Shown: positions 29,392 through 38,530 of the stretch, in pieces
Layout of the letters: each line of letters begins with the position of its first letter
How positions within the stretch are numbered: position 1 is the stretch's first letter
Source of the DNA: Mycobacterium sp. M26
GTDB taxonomy: Bacteria; Actinomycetota; Actinomycetes; Mycobacteriales; Mycobacteriaceae
Length of the DNA: 64,000 bases
Direction: 5' to 3'
Assembly: GCF_001494595.1 (NCBI RefSeq)
Contig: NZ_LN929908.1
Coordinates: 558,001-622,000, forward strand
Notes under the pieces: model-generated
Databases searched by the model: none
The model's input: the letters and a program-made list of their open reading frames with translations, nothing else
Told to the model about the DNA's origin: nothing
Translations under genes and position numbers: made by a program

Positions 29392-31022
29392 GCCGTTTCA
29401 CCGACAAGATGTTCCACAGCGCCATGACCAGTTCCAAGGGGATGGTCACCGGTGAGCCCGCCGAACCGGTGCGGCACACCTGGCGCGAGGTGCACGAACG
29501 GGCCCGCCGCATCGCCGGCGGCCTGGCCGCCGCCAACATCGGTCTCGGTGACGCGATCGGCGTGCTGGCCGGTGCGCCGGTCGAGATCGCGCCGGTGGCC
29601 CAGGGACTGTGGATGCGTGGTGCCAGCCTGACGATGCTGCACCAGCCCACCCCGCGTACCGACCTCGAGCAGTGGGCCAAGGACACCGCCACTGTCATCG
29701 ACATGATCGAGGCCAAGGCTGTCATCGTCTCCGAGCCGTTCCTCATCGCGATCCCGGTGCTGCAGGAGGCCGGCGTCACCGTCCTCACGGTCGAGGACCT
29801 GCTCAAAGCCGACCCGATCGACCCCGTCGAGACCTCTGAGGATGACGTCGCGCTGATGCAGCTGACGTCGGGCTCGACGGGCTCGCCCAAGGCCGTCGTC
29901 ATCACCCACCGCAACATCCACTCCAATGCCGAGGCGATGTTCATCGGGGCCAAGTACGACATCGACAACGACGTGATGGTCAGCTGGCTGCCCTGCTTCC
30001 ACGACATGGGCATGGTCGGCTTCCTGACCATTCCGATGTATTTCGGGGCCGAGCTGGTCAAGGTCACCCCGATGGACTTCCTGCGCGACACGCTGCTGTG
30101 GGCCAAGCTCATCGACAAGTACAAGGGCACCATGACCGCGGCCCCGAACTTCGCCTACGCGTTGTTCGCCAAGCGGTTGCGCCGCCAGGCCAAGCCGGGT
30201 GAGTACGACCTGTCCACGCTGCGGTTCGCGCTGTCGGGTGCCGAGCCGGTGGACCCCGCCGACGTCGAGGACCTGCTGGACGCCGGGAAGCCGTTCGGCC
30301 TGCGGCCGGAGGCCATCCTGCCGGCCTACGGCATGGCCGAGACCACCCTGGCGGTGTCGTTCTCCGAGTGCGGTGCGGGGCTGGTTGTTGACGAGGTCGA
30401 CGCCGACCTGCTGGCCGCGCTGCGCCGGGCCGTGCCCGCGAGCAAGGGCAATACCCGCCGGCTGGCCACCCTCGGCCCGCTGCTGAAGGATCTGGAAGCC
30501 CGCATCGTCGACGAGGACGGCAACGTGCTGCCGGCCCGCGGTGTCGGCATCATCGAGTTGCGGGGCGAGTCGCTGACTCCCGGTTACATCACGATGGGCG
30601 GCTTCGTCCCGGGCCAGGATGAGCAGGGCTGGCTGGACACCGGTGATCTGGGCTACCTGACCGACGAGGGCCACGTGGTGGTGTGCGGTCGCGTCAAGGA
30701 CGTCATCATCATGGCCGGCCGCAATATCTACCCGACCGATATCGAGCGGGCCGCAGGCCGCGTCGACGGCGTGCGCCCGGGATGCGCGGTAGCGGTTCGT
30801 CTGGATGCCGGCCACTCGCGCGAAACCTTCGCGGTGGCAGTCGAATCCAACGCCTGGCAGGACCCGGCTGAGGTGCGTCGCATCGAGCACCAGGTGGCCC
30901 ACGAGGTGGTCGCCGAGGTCGACGTACGGCCGCGCAACGTCGTGGTGCTGGGCCCGGGCACGATCCCGAAGACGCCGTCGGGCAAGCTGCGCCGCGCCAA
31001 CTCGGTCGCGCTCGTCACCTAG
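29388..31022 (+). CDS. Fatty-acyl-AMP ligase-like enzyme (Pks16/FadD type)
   Basis: The 544-residue adenylate-forming enzyme has the ATP motif [18 protein letters not shown], the [11 protein letters not shown] block typical of fatty-acyl-AMP ligases, [21 protein letters not shown] and the C-terminal [20 protein letters not shown]. Such enzymes activate fatty acids as acyl-adenylates and pass them to polyketide synthases; none is in the window. The position equals Rv1013 (pks16, a misnomer since there is no ketosynthase). The GTG at 29388 has AGGAGG close upstream. Confidence 0.87.
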   Translation: MSRFTDKMFHSAMTSSKGMVTGEPAEPVRHTWREVHERARRIAGGLAAANIGLGDAIGVLAGAPVEIAPVAQGLWMRGASLTMLHQPTPRTDLEQWAKDTATVIDMIEAKAVIVSEPFLIAIPVLQEAGVTVLTVEDLLKADPIDPVETSEDDVALMQLTSGSTGSPKAVVITHRNIHSNAEAMFIGAKYDIDNDVMVSWLPCFHDMGMVGFLTIPMYFGAELVKVTPMDFLRDTLLWAKLIDKYKGTMTAAPNFAYALFAKRLRRQAKPGEYDLSTLRFALSGAEPVDPADVEDLLDAGKPFGLRPEAILPAYGMAETTLAVSFSECGAGLVVDEVDADLLAALRRAVPASKGNTRRLATLGPLLKDLEARIVDEDGNVLPARGVGIIELRGESLTPGYITMGGFVPGQDEQGWLDTGDLGYLTDEGHVVVCGRVKDVIIMAGRNIYPTDIERAAGRVDGVRPGCAVAVRLDAGHSRETFAVAVESNAWQDPAEVRRIEHQVAHEVVAEVDVRPRNVVVLGPGTIPKTPSGKLRRANSVALVT

Positions 31023-31030
31023 TTCGCTTG

Positions 31031-31088
31031 TTGAGTGTGCGCCCAGGGCGGGATGTCGCGTGATTTCCCGCCCTGGACGCACTCTCAA
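31031..31088. repeat. 58-bp intergenic palindrome, copy 1
   Basis: Arms beginning TTGAGTGTGCGCCCAGGGCG and, on the complement, TTGAGAGTGCGTCCAGGGCG pair almost perfectly around a short centre. A second element with the same length and arm sequence lies at 46541-46598. This copy starts nine bases after the acyl-AMP ligase stop and could act as its terminator. Confidence 0.8.
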
Positions 31089-31097
31089 ACCTCGATA

Positions 31098-31123
31098 GCT
31101 GAGTATTGTGTACTATACTCAGC
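31098..31123 (+). promoter_or_regulatory. 26-bp inverted-repeat operator abutting a start codon
   Basis: GCTGAGTAT (31098-31106) and ATACTCAGC (31115-31123) are perfect 9-bp arms with an 8-bp spacer. The ATG of the iron-sulfur reductase gene follows directly at 31124. A -10-like TATACT (31114-31119) overlaps the right arm, so a bound regulator would block transcription. The size fits a dimeric HTH regulator such as TetR, GntR or PadR. Confidence 0.6.
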
Positions 31124-32152
31124 ATGGCGCAGCGACGACTCGACGACCACCCGACCGTGCGAGCGGTCCGCAACCGCCCTCGGCCTGCGCCGCCCGCAGT
31201 GATCGACGCCGACGGGCTGCGTGCGCTCTGCCTGGCCGCCGGCGCCGATGACGTGGCCTTCGCCAGCGTGGACAACCCGGCGCTGGCCTCCGAGCGCGAG
31301 CACGTCGAGGCCGCCTTGCCGGGCGCCAAGAGTTTCATCGCCCTGGTGGTGAAGATGAACCGCGACAACGTGCGATCGGTGGCGCGCAGCGTGGCCAACC
31401 AGGAGTTCCACCGCAGCGGCGAGATCATCAACGAAGCCGCGCACCGGATCACTCGCGCACTGGAGGATGCCGGGCACCGCGCGCTGAACCCGTCGGCCAC
31501 CTTCCCGATGGAGATGGACCGCTATCCAGGGCGGATCTGGGTGGTGGCCCACAAGCCGGTGGCGGTGGCCGCGGGCCTCGGGGTGATGGGCATCCACCGC
31601 AATGTCATCCACCCCAGGTTCGGCAACTTCATTCTGCTGGCCACCGTGCTCGTCAACGCCGAGGTCAGCAGTTACGGTGAGCCACTGGACTATTCGCCCT
31701 GTCTGGAATGCAAGCTGTGTGTGGCCGCCTGCCCGGTCGGGGCGATCAAGAAGGACGGTGCCTTCGACTTCGTCGCCTGCTCGGTGCACAACTATCGGGA
31801 GTTCATGGGCGGCTTCACCGATTGGGCGCAGACGATCGCCGACAGCGAGGACGCCGCCGACTTCCGCTCGCGGGTCACCGATTCGGAGAACGCATCGATG
31901 TGGCAGAGCCTGTCGTTCAAGGCCAACTACAAGGCCGCCTACTGTCTGGCGGTGTGCCCGGCCGGGGAGGAGGTCATCGAGCCCTATCTCGATGACCGCA
32001 AGGGTTTCATGGACCTGGTGTTGCGGCCGCTACAGGACAAGGTCGAAACCCTCTACGTGCTACCGAATTCGGAGGCCAAGGCGCACGCCGAGCGGCGCTA
32101 TCCGCACAAGCCGGTGAAAGTCGTCGACAGCGGTATCGGCAGGCGTGCGTAG
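31124..32152 (+). CDS. 4Fe-4S reductase related to epoxyqueuosine reductase
   Basis: The 342-residue protein has a ferredoxin-type cluster site (CLECKLCVAACPVGAI) and a second cysteine group near the C-terminus (YCLAVCPAGEEV). It has the N-terminal domain (GADDVAFASVDNP, GAKSFIALVVKMN) seen in QueG-like and reductive-dehalogenase-related proteins. No queuosine genes are visible, so the substrate is uncertain. I chose the ATG at 31124, since the frame upstream to 31106 passes through the operator. It may be translated from a nearly leaderless transcript. Its dedicated palindromic operator suggests it is inducible by a specific signal. Confidence 0.7.
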   Translation: MAQRRLDDHPTVRAVRNRPRPAPPAVIDADGLRALCLAAGADDVAFASVDNPALASEREHVEAALPGAKSFIALVVKMNRDNVRSVARSVANQEFHRSGEIINEAAHRITRALEDAGHRALNPSATFPMEMDRYPGRIWVVAHKPVAVAAGLGVMGIHRNVIHPRFGNFILLATVLVNAEVSSYGEPLDYSPCLECKLCVAACPVGAIKKDGAFDFVACSVHNYREFMGGFTDWAQTIADSEDAADFRSRVTDSENASMWQSLSFKANYKAAYCLAVCPAGEEVIEPYLDDRKGFMDLVLRPLQDKVETLYVLPNSEAKAHAERRYPHKPVKVVDSGIGRRA

Positions 32153-32161
32153 GCTGGTTCG

Positions 32162-32806
32162 ATGGAGCGCGCACTCGGCTGGATCGGGGTGACCGGCGGG
32201 CTGTTGTCGATTCTCGTGGTGCTCGCCCTGGACGCCACATTGGGCGCCCAGCAGGTCCGAGGACGGTATCTGCGGGCGGCGACCATCTCGGAGTACGTGC
32301 ACACCGCAGGCAGTGTGGCGTTCGTCGCCGCGGTGCTGACATTGGCCGTGACCTCGGCAGCCTTGCTGTACGGGCTCGTGCGCACGGGGGTGATCCGGTG
32401 GCTGTCGGCCGGTTCGGTGTTGCTGACGTTGTGGATCGTCGGGCTGGCGGCGGTGGCTGCCTTTCCCAAGCACAACTGGGCGGTCGGGCCGAGCCTGTCG
32501 GGCACCGTGCACCGGGTGGCGACGCTGGTCGCGTTCATCGCCCTGCCGCTGGCAGTGCTGGTGATCGCCCGCGGCCGCACCGGCACCGCCCGGGCGGCCC
32601 GATGGCTGGCCGGCATCGGAATCGGTTGGCTGATGGTGCTGTTCGCCGCGATCATCGTCGGTGCAGCGACCGACCAGGCGTGGTGGCGACTGATTCCGCT
32701 CGGACTGGTGGAACGGGGAATCGCTGGATTCGAGGTTGCGGCACTGATGGCGCTGGGACTGTGGCTGATTCGCGGTCAGGCTGCCCAGTCGCGACCACTG
32801 CAGTGA
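32162..32806 (+). CDS. DUF998-like integral membrane protein
   Basis: The 214-residue protein has about six hydrophobic segments. The first is WIGVTGGLLSILVVLALDA, and a central pair is separated by AAFPKHNWAVGPSLSGTVHRVATL, a pattern that recalls DUF998 proteins. It lies nine bases after the reductase gene and may share its operator. Its last 155 bases overlap a convergent gene. Function unknown. Confidence 0.6.
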   Translation: MERALGWIGVTGGLLSILVVLALDATLGAQQVRGRYLRAATISEYVHTAGSVAFVAAVLTLAVTSAALLYGLVRTGVIRWLSAGSVLLTLWIVGLAAVAAFPKHNWAVGPSLSGTVHRVATLVAFIALPLAVLVIARGRTGTARAARWLAGIGIGWLMVLFAAIIVGAATDQAWWRLIPLGLVERGIAGFEVAALMALGLWLIRGQAAQSRPLQ

Positions 32807-33263
32807 CGGCGTCGTACACCTGCCACCAGCGCGCCTCATGGTCGGCGGGGGAGATGCGGCCCTCGTCCAGGGCCAGATCGGCCCGGTCCAGGGCGCGGGC
32901 CATAGCCCGCAGGGTGCGGTAGCGCTCGTCCATCTCGTCGTGGCCGTAGCCGGCCATGGAGGCCGCCCACAGGGTGCGGACCCGCCAGCGCAGATCACCG
33001 GCGAGTGCGAACGTCATGGCACCGCAGGCGATCACCAGCATGGTGCCGCCGATCAGCGCGGTCTCCGGCATACCGACCAGCGAGCCGCCGACCTGCAGAC
33101 CCACCCACAGCGAAGCGCCCCACAGCGGCCAGGCCCGCCACAGCCGCAAGACCTGTCGCTGCCCCGGGCTGATCCCAGGTGGGAACACCACCAACCGATA
33201 GCGGGTCACGCCGAAGCGGGCCGGGTAAATGGTGAAGGAACCCCACAGACCTGATGTATTCAC
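32652..33263 (-). CDS. Conserved hypothetical protein with two membrane segments
   Basis: The 203-residue protein begins with YPARFGVTRYRLVVFPPGISPGQRQVLRLWRAWPLWG-type sequence, then two hydrophobic helices (residues about 50-95) and a cytoplasmic helical part (GYGHDEMDERYRTLRAMARALDRADLALDEGRISPADHEARWWQVYDAV). I do not recognise a characterised family, though similar proteins occur across mycobacteria. The Pro/Arg-rich last 45 residues lie in the 155-base overlap with the DUF998-like gene and are likely poorly conserved. Confidence 0.55.
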   Translation of the reverse strand: MNTSGLWGSFTIYPARFGVTRYRLVVFPPGISPGQRQVLRLWRAWPLWGASLWVGLQVGGSLVGMPETALIGGTMLVIACGAMTFALAGDLRWRVRTLWAASMAGYGHDEMDERYRTLRAMARALDRADLALDEGRISPADHEARWWQVYDAVTAVVATGQPDRESATVPAPSVPQPRIQRFPVPPVRAESVATTPGRSLHRR

Positions 33264-33350
33264 CTATCGAGATCTACGCCTGCCGGCCGGCCGGATCCGC
33301 GATCTATACGGAATCCTGACGCTGCGGGCGCAGGTTTTGACGCCGCCCTG

Positions 33351-33926
33351 TCACCAGGCGTGCACCTGATTCTGGGCGGCCTCCAGGCCGACGTCGATCA
33401 GCAGTTCGGTGGCGTCGGCGGCCAGTTCGCACAGTGTCGGGACCTCGGTGCGTTCGGTCGCCGAGAAGTTCTCCAACACGAACGCGGCCGGATCCTTGCG
33501 GCCGGGAGGCCGGCCGATGCCCACCCGCACCCGCTGGAAGTTCTTGGTGCCCAAGGCATTCGCAATGGAACGCAGACCGTTGTGGCCACCCTCGCCGCCG
33601 CCGAGCTTGAGCCGGATCTGGCTGAACTCGATGTCGAGCTCGTCGTGGATGACGATCAGGTCGGTGGGCATCACCGAATAGAACTTGGCCAGCGGGCCGA
33701 CCTGGCGCCCGGACTCGTTCATAAACGTCCGGGGCTTGGCCAGCACAACGGGCCGGTGGCCGAGCCGGCCGGTGACGATCTCGGCGCCGGACTTCTTGTG
33801 CACCTTGAACGCCCCGCCCATCCGGGCGGCCAGCAGGTCGGCCACCATGAACCCGATGTTGTGCCGGGTCTTGGCGTATTGCGGTCCGGGGTTGCCCAGG
33901 CCGACGACCAGGAGAGGCTCGGCCAT
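33351..33926 (-). CDS. pth: Peptidyl-tRNA hydrolase
   Basis: The 191-residue enzyme frees tRNA from prematurely released peptidyl-tRNA. It shows [23 protein letters not shown] with the catalytic His, [13 protein letters not shown] sequence ([13 protein letters not shown]), [30 protein letters not shown] and [11 protein letters not shown]. It follows rplY by nine bases on the same strand, the usual order of this pair in mycobacteria. Confidence 0.95.
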   Translation of the reverse strand: MAEPLLVVGLGNPGPQYAKTRHNIGFMVADLLAARMGGAFKVHKKSGAEIVTGRLGHRPVVLAKPRTFMNESGRQVGPLAKFYSVMPTDLIVIHDELDIEFSQIRLKLGGGEGGHNGLRSIANALGTKNFQRVRVGIGRPPGRKDPAAFVLENFSATERTEVPTLCELAADATELLIDVGLEAAQNQVHAW

Positions 33927-33935
33927 GCCCCGGGC

Positions 33936-34592
33936 TTACTCGGCCTCGGCCGACTCGCCCTCGGCCTCGCCGGCTTCGGCCTCCTCGGCGGCCTCGGCAG
34001 CGGTCTCCTCGCCGGCACCCTCGGCGTCGAGGTCCTCGGCGGTCGGGGCGGTCACGATGTTGACGACCAGCAGTTCGGGATCGCTGATCAGGGTGACGCC
34101 GCTGGGCAGCTCGACCTGGCCGGCGGTGATCTGGGTGCCTTCCTCGGCGCCCTCGATGGACACGGTCAGCTGCTGCGGGATCGACAGCGCGTCGGCCTCG
34201 ATCTCGATGGCGGTGGCGTCCTGGGTGACCAGGGTGCCGGAGGAGGCGTCGCCCTCGAGCACGACCGGAACCTCGACGGTGACCTTCTCGCCGCGGCGCA
34301 CGACCAGCAGGTCGGCGTGCTGCAGGCTGCGACGGATCGGGTGCACGGTGATCGCCTTGGTCAGCGCCAGCTGCTCCTTGCCCTCGATGTCGAGGGTGAG
34401 CACCGCGTTGGAACCGGCGTGGCGCAGCACGGCGGCGAAGTCGTGGGCGTTCAGCTCAAGGTGCTGCGGGTCGCTGCCGTGGCCGTAGAGCACGACGGGC
34501 ACCAGGCCCTCGCGCCGGGCACGGCGCGATGCACCCTTGCCGGTCTTGCTGCGCACGGTGACGCTGAGTTTGTTGACGGGATTCTTCGCCAT
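33936..34592 (-). CDS. rplY: 50S ribosomal protein L25 (CTC type)
   Basis: The 218-residue protein binds 5S rRNA. It has the N-terminal L25 domain ([30 protein letters not shown]) and the beta domain of the longer general-stress CTC form, and ends in an acidic Glu/Ala tail of about 40 residues. The ATG at 34592 has AGGAGC upstream; the longer frame to 34712 lacks support. It leads the rplY-pth pair. Confidence 0.94.
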   Translation of the reverse strand: MAKNPVNKLSVTVRSKTGKGASRRARREGLVPVVLYGHGSDPQHLELNAHDFAAVLRHAGSNAVLTLDIEGKEQLALTKAITVHPIRRSLQHADLLVVRRGEKVTVEVPVVLEGDASSGTLVTQDATAIEIEADALSIPQQLTVSIEGAEEGTQITAGQVELPSGVTLISDPELLVVNIVTAPTAEDLDAEGAGEETAAEAAEEAEAGEAEGESAEAE

Positions 34593-34731
34593 GATGGTGC
34601 TCCTGTGTTGCCTGTCGTGGGTCATCCGCACGGCAAAGGCAGGCACCAGATCGCTTCCGCGAAGCCTCGTCGATAACGGTGGCCGGACCACCCTCGCCGT
34701 GACGCGCCCCAAAGGCTAGCCGACGAGCGCC

Positions 34732-35598
34732 TCAGAACGGAAATTCAGTGCCTGTGAGCTGCTCGGACAGCGTCCACAGCGCGCGTGCGGTCTTGGTGTC
34801 CTGGGCCAGCGGGGTGCGGAACGTGGGGCCGGTCGGGCCGCGCATGACGAACCGCGGTCCGATGTAGGTGTTGCCCGGCAGCGCCTGGGACGCCGCATAC
34901 AGCGTCTGGCGGGCGCCGAAGTCGGCGCTGGTGGCGAAGATGCTGTTGCCGGCGTCCCAGACCTGCGTGCCCAGCCGGTTGCCGGTGTTGCCCTGCAGGT
35001 TGGTCGCCGAGTAGCCGGGGTGGGCGGCGTAGGACTTCAGCGCCGAGCCCGCAGCGTCGAGGCGCTTCTGCAGCTCGCTGGTGAACAGCAGGTTGGCCAG
35101 CTTGGACTGGCCGTAGGCCAGCCACGCCGAGTACGGCCGGGCCTTCCAGTTCAGGTCCTTGAGGCTGATCTTGCCGAGGGTGTGCATGAACGACGAGACG
35201 GTCACCACCCGGTCGGTGACCTTGGGCAGGAGCAGGTTGGTCAGCGCGAAGTGGCCGAGGTGGTTGGTGCCGATCTGGCTTTCGAAACCGTCCTTGGTCT
35301 GGGCGTAGGGCACCGCCATGATGCCGGCGTTGTTGATCAGCACGTCGACGCTGTCGACGCCGTCGGCGAACGCGCGGACCGAGGCCAGATCCTGCAGGTC
35401 GAGGGCGCGGACCTCGACATTTCCGGTCATGGTCGCGGCGGCCTCGTCACCCTTGGTGGTGTTGCGGCAGGCCAGGATCGTGTGCGCCCCGACCCGGGCC
35501 AGTTCGCGGGCGGTCACCAGGCCCAGGCCGCTGTTGGCGCCGGTGACGATCACGGTGCGGCCGGCGAAGGAAGGCAGGTCTGCTGCGGTCCAACTCAT
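34732..35598 (-). CDS. Short-chain dehydrogenase/reductase
   Basis: The 288-residue protein has the NAD(P) motif TGANSGLGLVTARELA, NNAGIM, the catalytic serine in VVTVSSFMHTLG, and YGQSKLANLLF in place of the usual YxxxK. The spacing and the IGTNHLGHFALTNLL block resemble the retinol-dehydrogenase and protochlorophyllide-reductase-like branch of the family. The ATG at 35598 is the natural start. It is not part of the M. tuberculosis gene order here, so it is an insertion between rplY and lpqT. Substrate unknown. Confidence 0.85.
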   Translation of the reverse strand: MSWTAADLPSFAGRTVIVTGANSGLGLVTARELARVGAHTILACRNTTKGDEAAATMTGNVEVRALDLQDLASVRAFADGVDSVDVLINNAGIMAVPYAQTKDGFESQIGTNHLGHFALTNLLLPKVTDRVVTVSSFMHTLGKISLKDLNWKARPYSAWLAYGQSKLANLLFTSELQKRLDAAGSALKSYAAHPGYSATNLQGNTGNRLGTQVWDAGNSIFATSADFGARQTLYAASQALPGNTYIGPRFVMRGPTGPTFRTPLAQDTKTARALWTLSEQLTGTEFPF

Positions 35599-35751
35599 GG
35601 CGACCACTTTAGGGGCGGCCGGATCGGACCCGTCGGCGGCATCGGGTGAGCTCTGAGGGTTCTCTGGCAATCGCGGGGCCGACGTGTCTTTGCCGCCGCA
35701 ACGTTGTCGAATTGACGAACCAGACAATTCGTCGGCATCGGGGAGCTGCTC

Positions 35752-37549
35752 ATGACCGGTACACCCGCGGCACGACCCTGCTCCCGATCCACTCTGTGGC
35801 TGGGCGCCGGTGCGCTGACGCTGGGCGTCGGTGCCGCACTGAGCTGTGGCTCGGCGGTGGCACACGCCGACAGCAGCGTCGGGAGCTCGCCGCGGCACCA
35901 CAGCAGCCCGAGCGCGCCGTCACCGGCAGCGGCCAACAGCACCCGGTCCGTCGCCGGCCCGCACCGGCCATCGGCCGCGGTGGCGCGTCCCGCCGTCACC
36001 AGGACCGTGCGGGTGACGGCCAATCAGTCGCCTAATCCCGGGCTGGCCCTGCTCGACAACCTGAACACCGCGGTGCAGAACCTGACCGGGCGGCCCCTGG
36101 TCGGCGACGGCGCCGACGGCACCACCGACGCCCAGGGCGTCGGCACCGCGGGAGCACCGGGCGGCTGGCTGTACGGCAACGGTGGCGACGGCGGGAGCAG
36201 CACCGCGGCCGGCGCGGCCGGTGGAGCGGGAGGCGCGGCCGGGCTGGTCGGCAACGGCGGGGGCCGGGGGGGCGGGGGGCGGGGGCGGTGGAGCGGGAGG
36301 CGCGGCCGGGCTGGTCGGCAACGGCGGGGCCGGAGGTGTCGGCGGCTGGGGCGGTACGGGCGGCGCGGGTGGCACCGGCGGACTGCTGTACGGCAGTGGC
36401 GGTGCGGGCGGCGCCGGTGGCCCGACCGGGGCCGGTGGTGCCGGGGGCAACGCCTTCTTCGTCGGTGCCGGCGGACCCGGCGGCCTGGGCGGCCAGACAG
36501 CCCAGGGTGGTGCCGGCGGCCGCGGCGGTCTGATCGCCGGGAACGGCGGAGCAGGCGGCGACGGCGGGGTGCTGGCCGCCGGTGGATCCGGTGGCGCGCG
36601 CGGCCTGTTCGGCAGCCCGGGCGCCGACGGTGCCAACGGTGGCGCCCCGGCGATCGCGGTGTCCTATACGACGGCCAACAACTATTCGACAGTCCAGGTC
36701 TCCATCGGCGGCCAGGCCTTCCTGCCGATCGAGGTCGATACCGGATCCAGTGGTCTGCTCATCCCGATCACACAGATCGACGTGAGCACTCTCGAACCGA
36801 CCGGCGTCACCAACATCACCGAGTACGGCGGATCCCAGCGCGACTACTACACCGAGTACCGGACGTCGATCGACTTCGGCAACGGCATGGTCACCCAGTC
36901 GACCGTCATCGGGGTCATCGACCGCGTCACCGAGCTCAAAGACGGCGTCTGGGTAGAGGTTCCGCAGGAGGACTGGACCAAACCCAAGTACGCCATCGAC
37001 GCGGTGATGGGCGTGTGCTGGGGTGCCGACGGCGGCGGCCTGAGCAGCCCGATCCACGACCTGCCCACCGGTCTGAATCAGGGCTTCCTACTGAACCTGC
37101 CCGCGACGCAACTGGTGTTCGGTGCCAACCCGCTGACTCCGGTGACCACCGTATCCGGTTGGTATGCAACCACATTGGCTGCCCAGGTCAGCTATCGGGG
37201 CGTGGATTCGGCGATCACGCCGATCGTGAAGAACGTCGTCATCGACAGCGGTGGCCTCGGGGGGAGCGTTCCGCGCGACGTGTTGCCGTCGACGCTGTCG
37301 GACTATGAGGTCGACGACTACCTGCCGGTGGGCACCACGGTCTCCTACTACACCAGCGACGGCCAGACGCTGCTGTTCTCGACGACGGTGACCCAGGAGC
37401 AGTACGACGCGGGCAACGCCCCCTCGGTGTCGTCGTTCTCCGACGGCGCCAATACCGGGATCGCGCCATTCCTGCTGGGGCCGATCTACTTCTCCTACAC
37501 GCCAGCCGATTTCGGCACCGTGTATTTCAACTACGCGCCGGCTACTTGA
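35752..37549 (+). pseudogene. PecA-like secreted aspartic protease with Gly-rich domain, frameshifted
   Basis: The N-terminal frame (ATG at 35752, signal peptide ending AVAHAD) leads into a PGRS-like Gly-Gly-X region. At about 36259-36263 the reading frame must drop one G to continue into the second frame, which ends at 37549. Restored, the protein has 598 residues. The second half is an aspartic protease like the C-terminal domain of PE_PGRS35/PecA, with active-site motifs DTGSSG (Asp near 329) and DSGG (Asp near 498). It has no PE domain. The extra G lies in the first of two otherwise identical 44-bp copies, the second of which has four Gs instead of five. Confidence 0.75.
36219..36329 (+). 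repeat. Direct repeat with 67-bp period in the Gly-rich region
   Basis: Bases 36219-36262 and 36286-36329 are identical over 44 positions, with a G-rich spacer. The period of 67 is one more than a multiple of three. It includes the G5 run that differs from G4 in the second copy and accounts for the frameshift. Confidence 0.85.
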
Positions 37550-38189
37550 GGGTGACGGAGAAGCCCCTGATGATCGCCTCGACGTCGTCGGCCTGCGCGG
37601 CGGCCTGGTTGGCCAGCGTCGTCACGGTGAACTGCACCAGGTAGCGCTGGAACTTCGGCGCGGGCGTCACCGGGATCACCACCCGGTTATAGGAGTGTAG
37701 CCGGCGGTCCTCGAGGTCGTAGCTGCCTTCGATCATGGCCGACGGGAACCCGTCGAAGTCATCAGACGAGGAGTTGAGTTTGGTGAAGTTCTTCGACAAC
37801 TCGGCGTCCACGCTGGCGTGCTTGAGCGCCTCGGCCACGTCGAAGTTACCGGTGAGCTTGAGCACCACCACCGTCGCCGTCGGATAGGTGTTGTTCTTGG
37901 CGATGATCTCGGTGCCGGGGGAGAAGTTCGGGTTGTCGTACTTCGTCCAGCCCGGCGGGCGCGGCAAGGTCACCGCGATGTCGGTGAGCTTGTCCAGGGG
38001 GATCTGCTCACCGGTGACGCCGAGACCGTAGAGGTAATCCGAGAGTGGTTGCGGCTTATCAGAACCCGCGGTGGTGGTCGTGGTGGTCGGGGTTGACGAC
38101 CACACCGAGGAATAGTCCGGCGGATCGGCCCCGCAGGCCGTCAGCATCGTGGCCAGTGCGAGGGATGCAGCCGCCGCGCGTGCTCTCAC
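37542..38189 (-). CDS. lpqT: Lipoprotein LpqT
   Basis: The 215-residue protein has a signal peptide ending in MLTACGAD (lipobox), a Thr-rich linker and the LpqN/LpqT domain: LPRPPGWTKYDNPNF, ATVVVLKLTGNFDVAEALKHA, FPSAMIEGSYDLEDRRLHSYNRVVIPV and QRYLVQFTVTTLANQA. Position next to prs matches Rv1016c. The GTG start overlaps the arsC stop by four bases. Its end overlaps the convergent protease gene by eight bases. It is related to the truncated lipoprotein at the left edge of the window. Confidence 0.85.
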   Translation of the reverse strand: MRARAAAASLALATMLTACGADPPDYSSVWSSTPTTTTTTAGSDKPQPLSDYLYGLGVTGEQIPLDKLTDIAVTLPRPPGWTKYDNPNFSPGTEIIAKNNTYPTATVVVLKLTGNFDVAEALKHASVDAELSKNFTKLNSSSDDFDGFPSAMIEGSYDLEDRRLHSYNRVVIPVTPAPKFQRYLVQFTVTTLANQAAAQADDVEAIIRGFSVTLK

Positions 38190-38530
38190 AGAATCTCGTG
38201 GACCGCGTCGATCGGCCTGGCCAGCCGGGTGCCCTTGGGCGTCACCACGAACGGGCGCTCGATGAGGATCGGGTTGGCGGCCATGGCGTCCAGCAGCGCG
38301 TCGTCATCGGCGTCGGCCAGATTCAGCTCGCTGTAGAGGGATTCGCGTTTGCGCACCGCCGTACGCACGTCGATTCCGGCATCGGAGATCGGCGTGGCGA
38401 TCTCGGCACGCGACGGCGGAGTCTTCAGGTATTCGACGACCGTGGGCTCGATGCCGTTCTCGCGCAACAGGTCCAACGTCTTGCGCGAGGTGCTGCAGCG
38501 GGGGTTGTGATAGATGACGCTGTCGGTCAT
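38186..38530 (-). CDS. arsC: ArsC-family arsenate reductase (glutaredoxin-linked type)
   Basis: The 114-residue thioredoxin-fold protein starts VIYHNPRCSTSRKTL, with the active-site cysteine near residue 12, and has the conserved LIERPFVV and arginine-bearing KGTRLARP segments of ArsC. Reduction of arsenate is the family activity; a different redox role is possible, since no arsenite pump or ArsR is nearby. It sits between prs and lpqT with four-base overlaps on both sides, an arrangement not found in M. tuberculosis. Confidence 0.85.
   Translation of the reverse strand: MTDSVIYHNPRCSTSRKTLDLLRENGIEPTVVEYLKTPPSRAEIATPISDAGIDVRTAVRKRESLYSELNLADADDDALLDAMAANPILIERPFVVTPKGTRLARPIDAVHEIL

Noticed and set aside
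36182..37549. Treating the second frame of the PecA-like gene as an independent gene starting at 36182
   Set aside because: Its first 25 residues are out-of-frame Gly-rich sequence; the real N-terminus with signal peptide is in the other frame.
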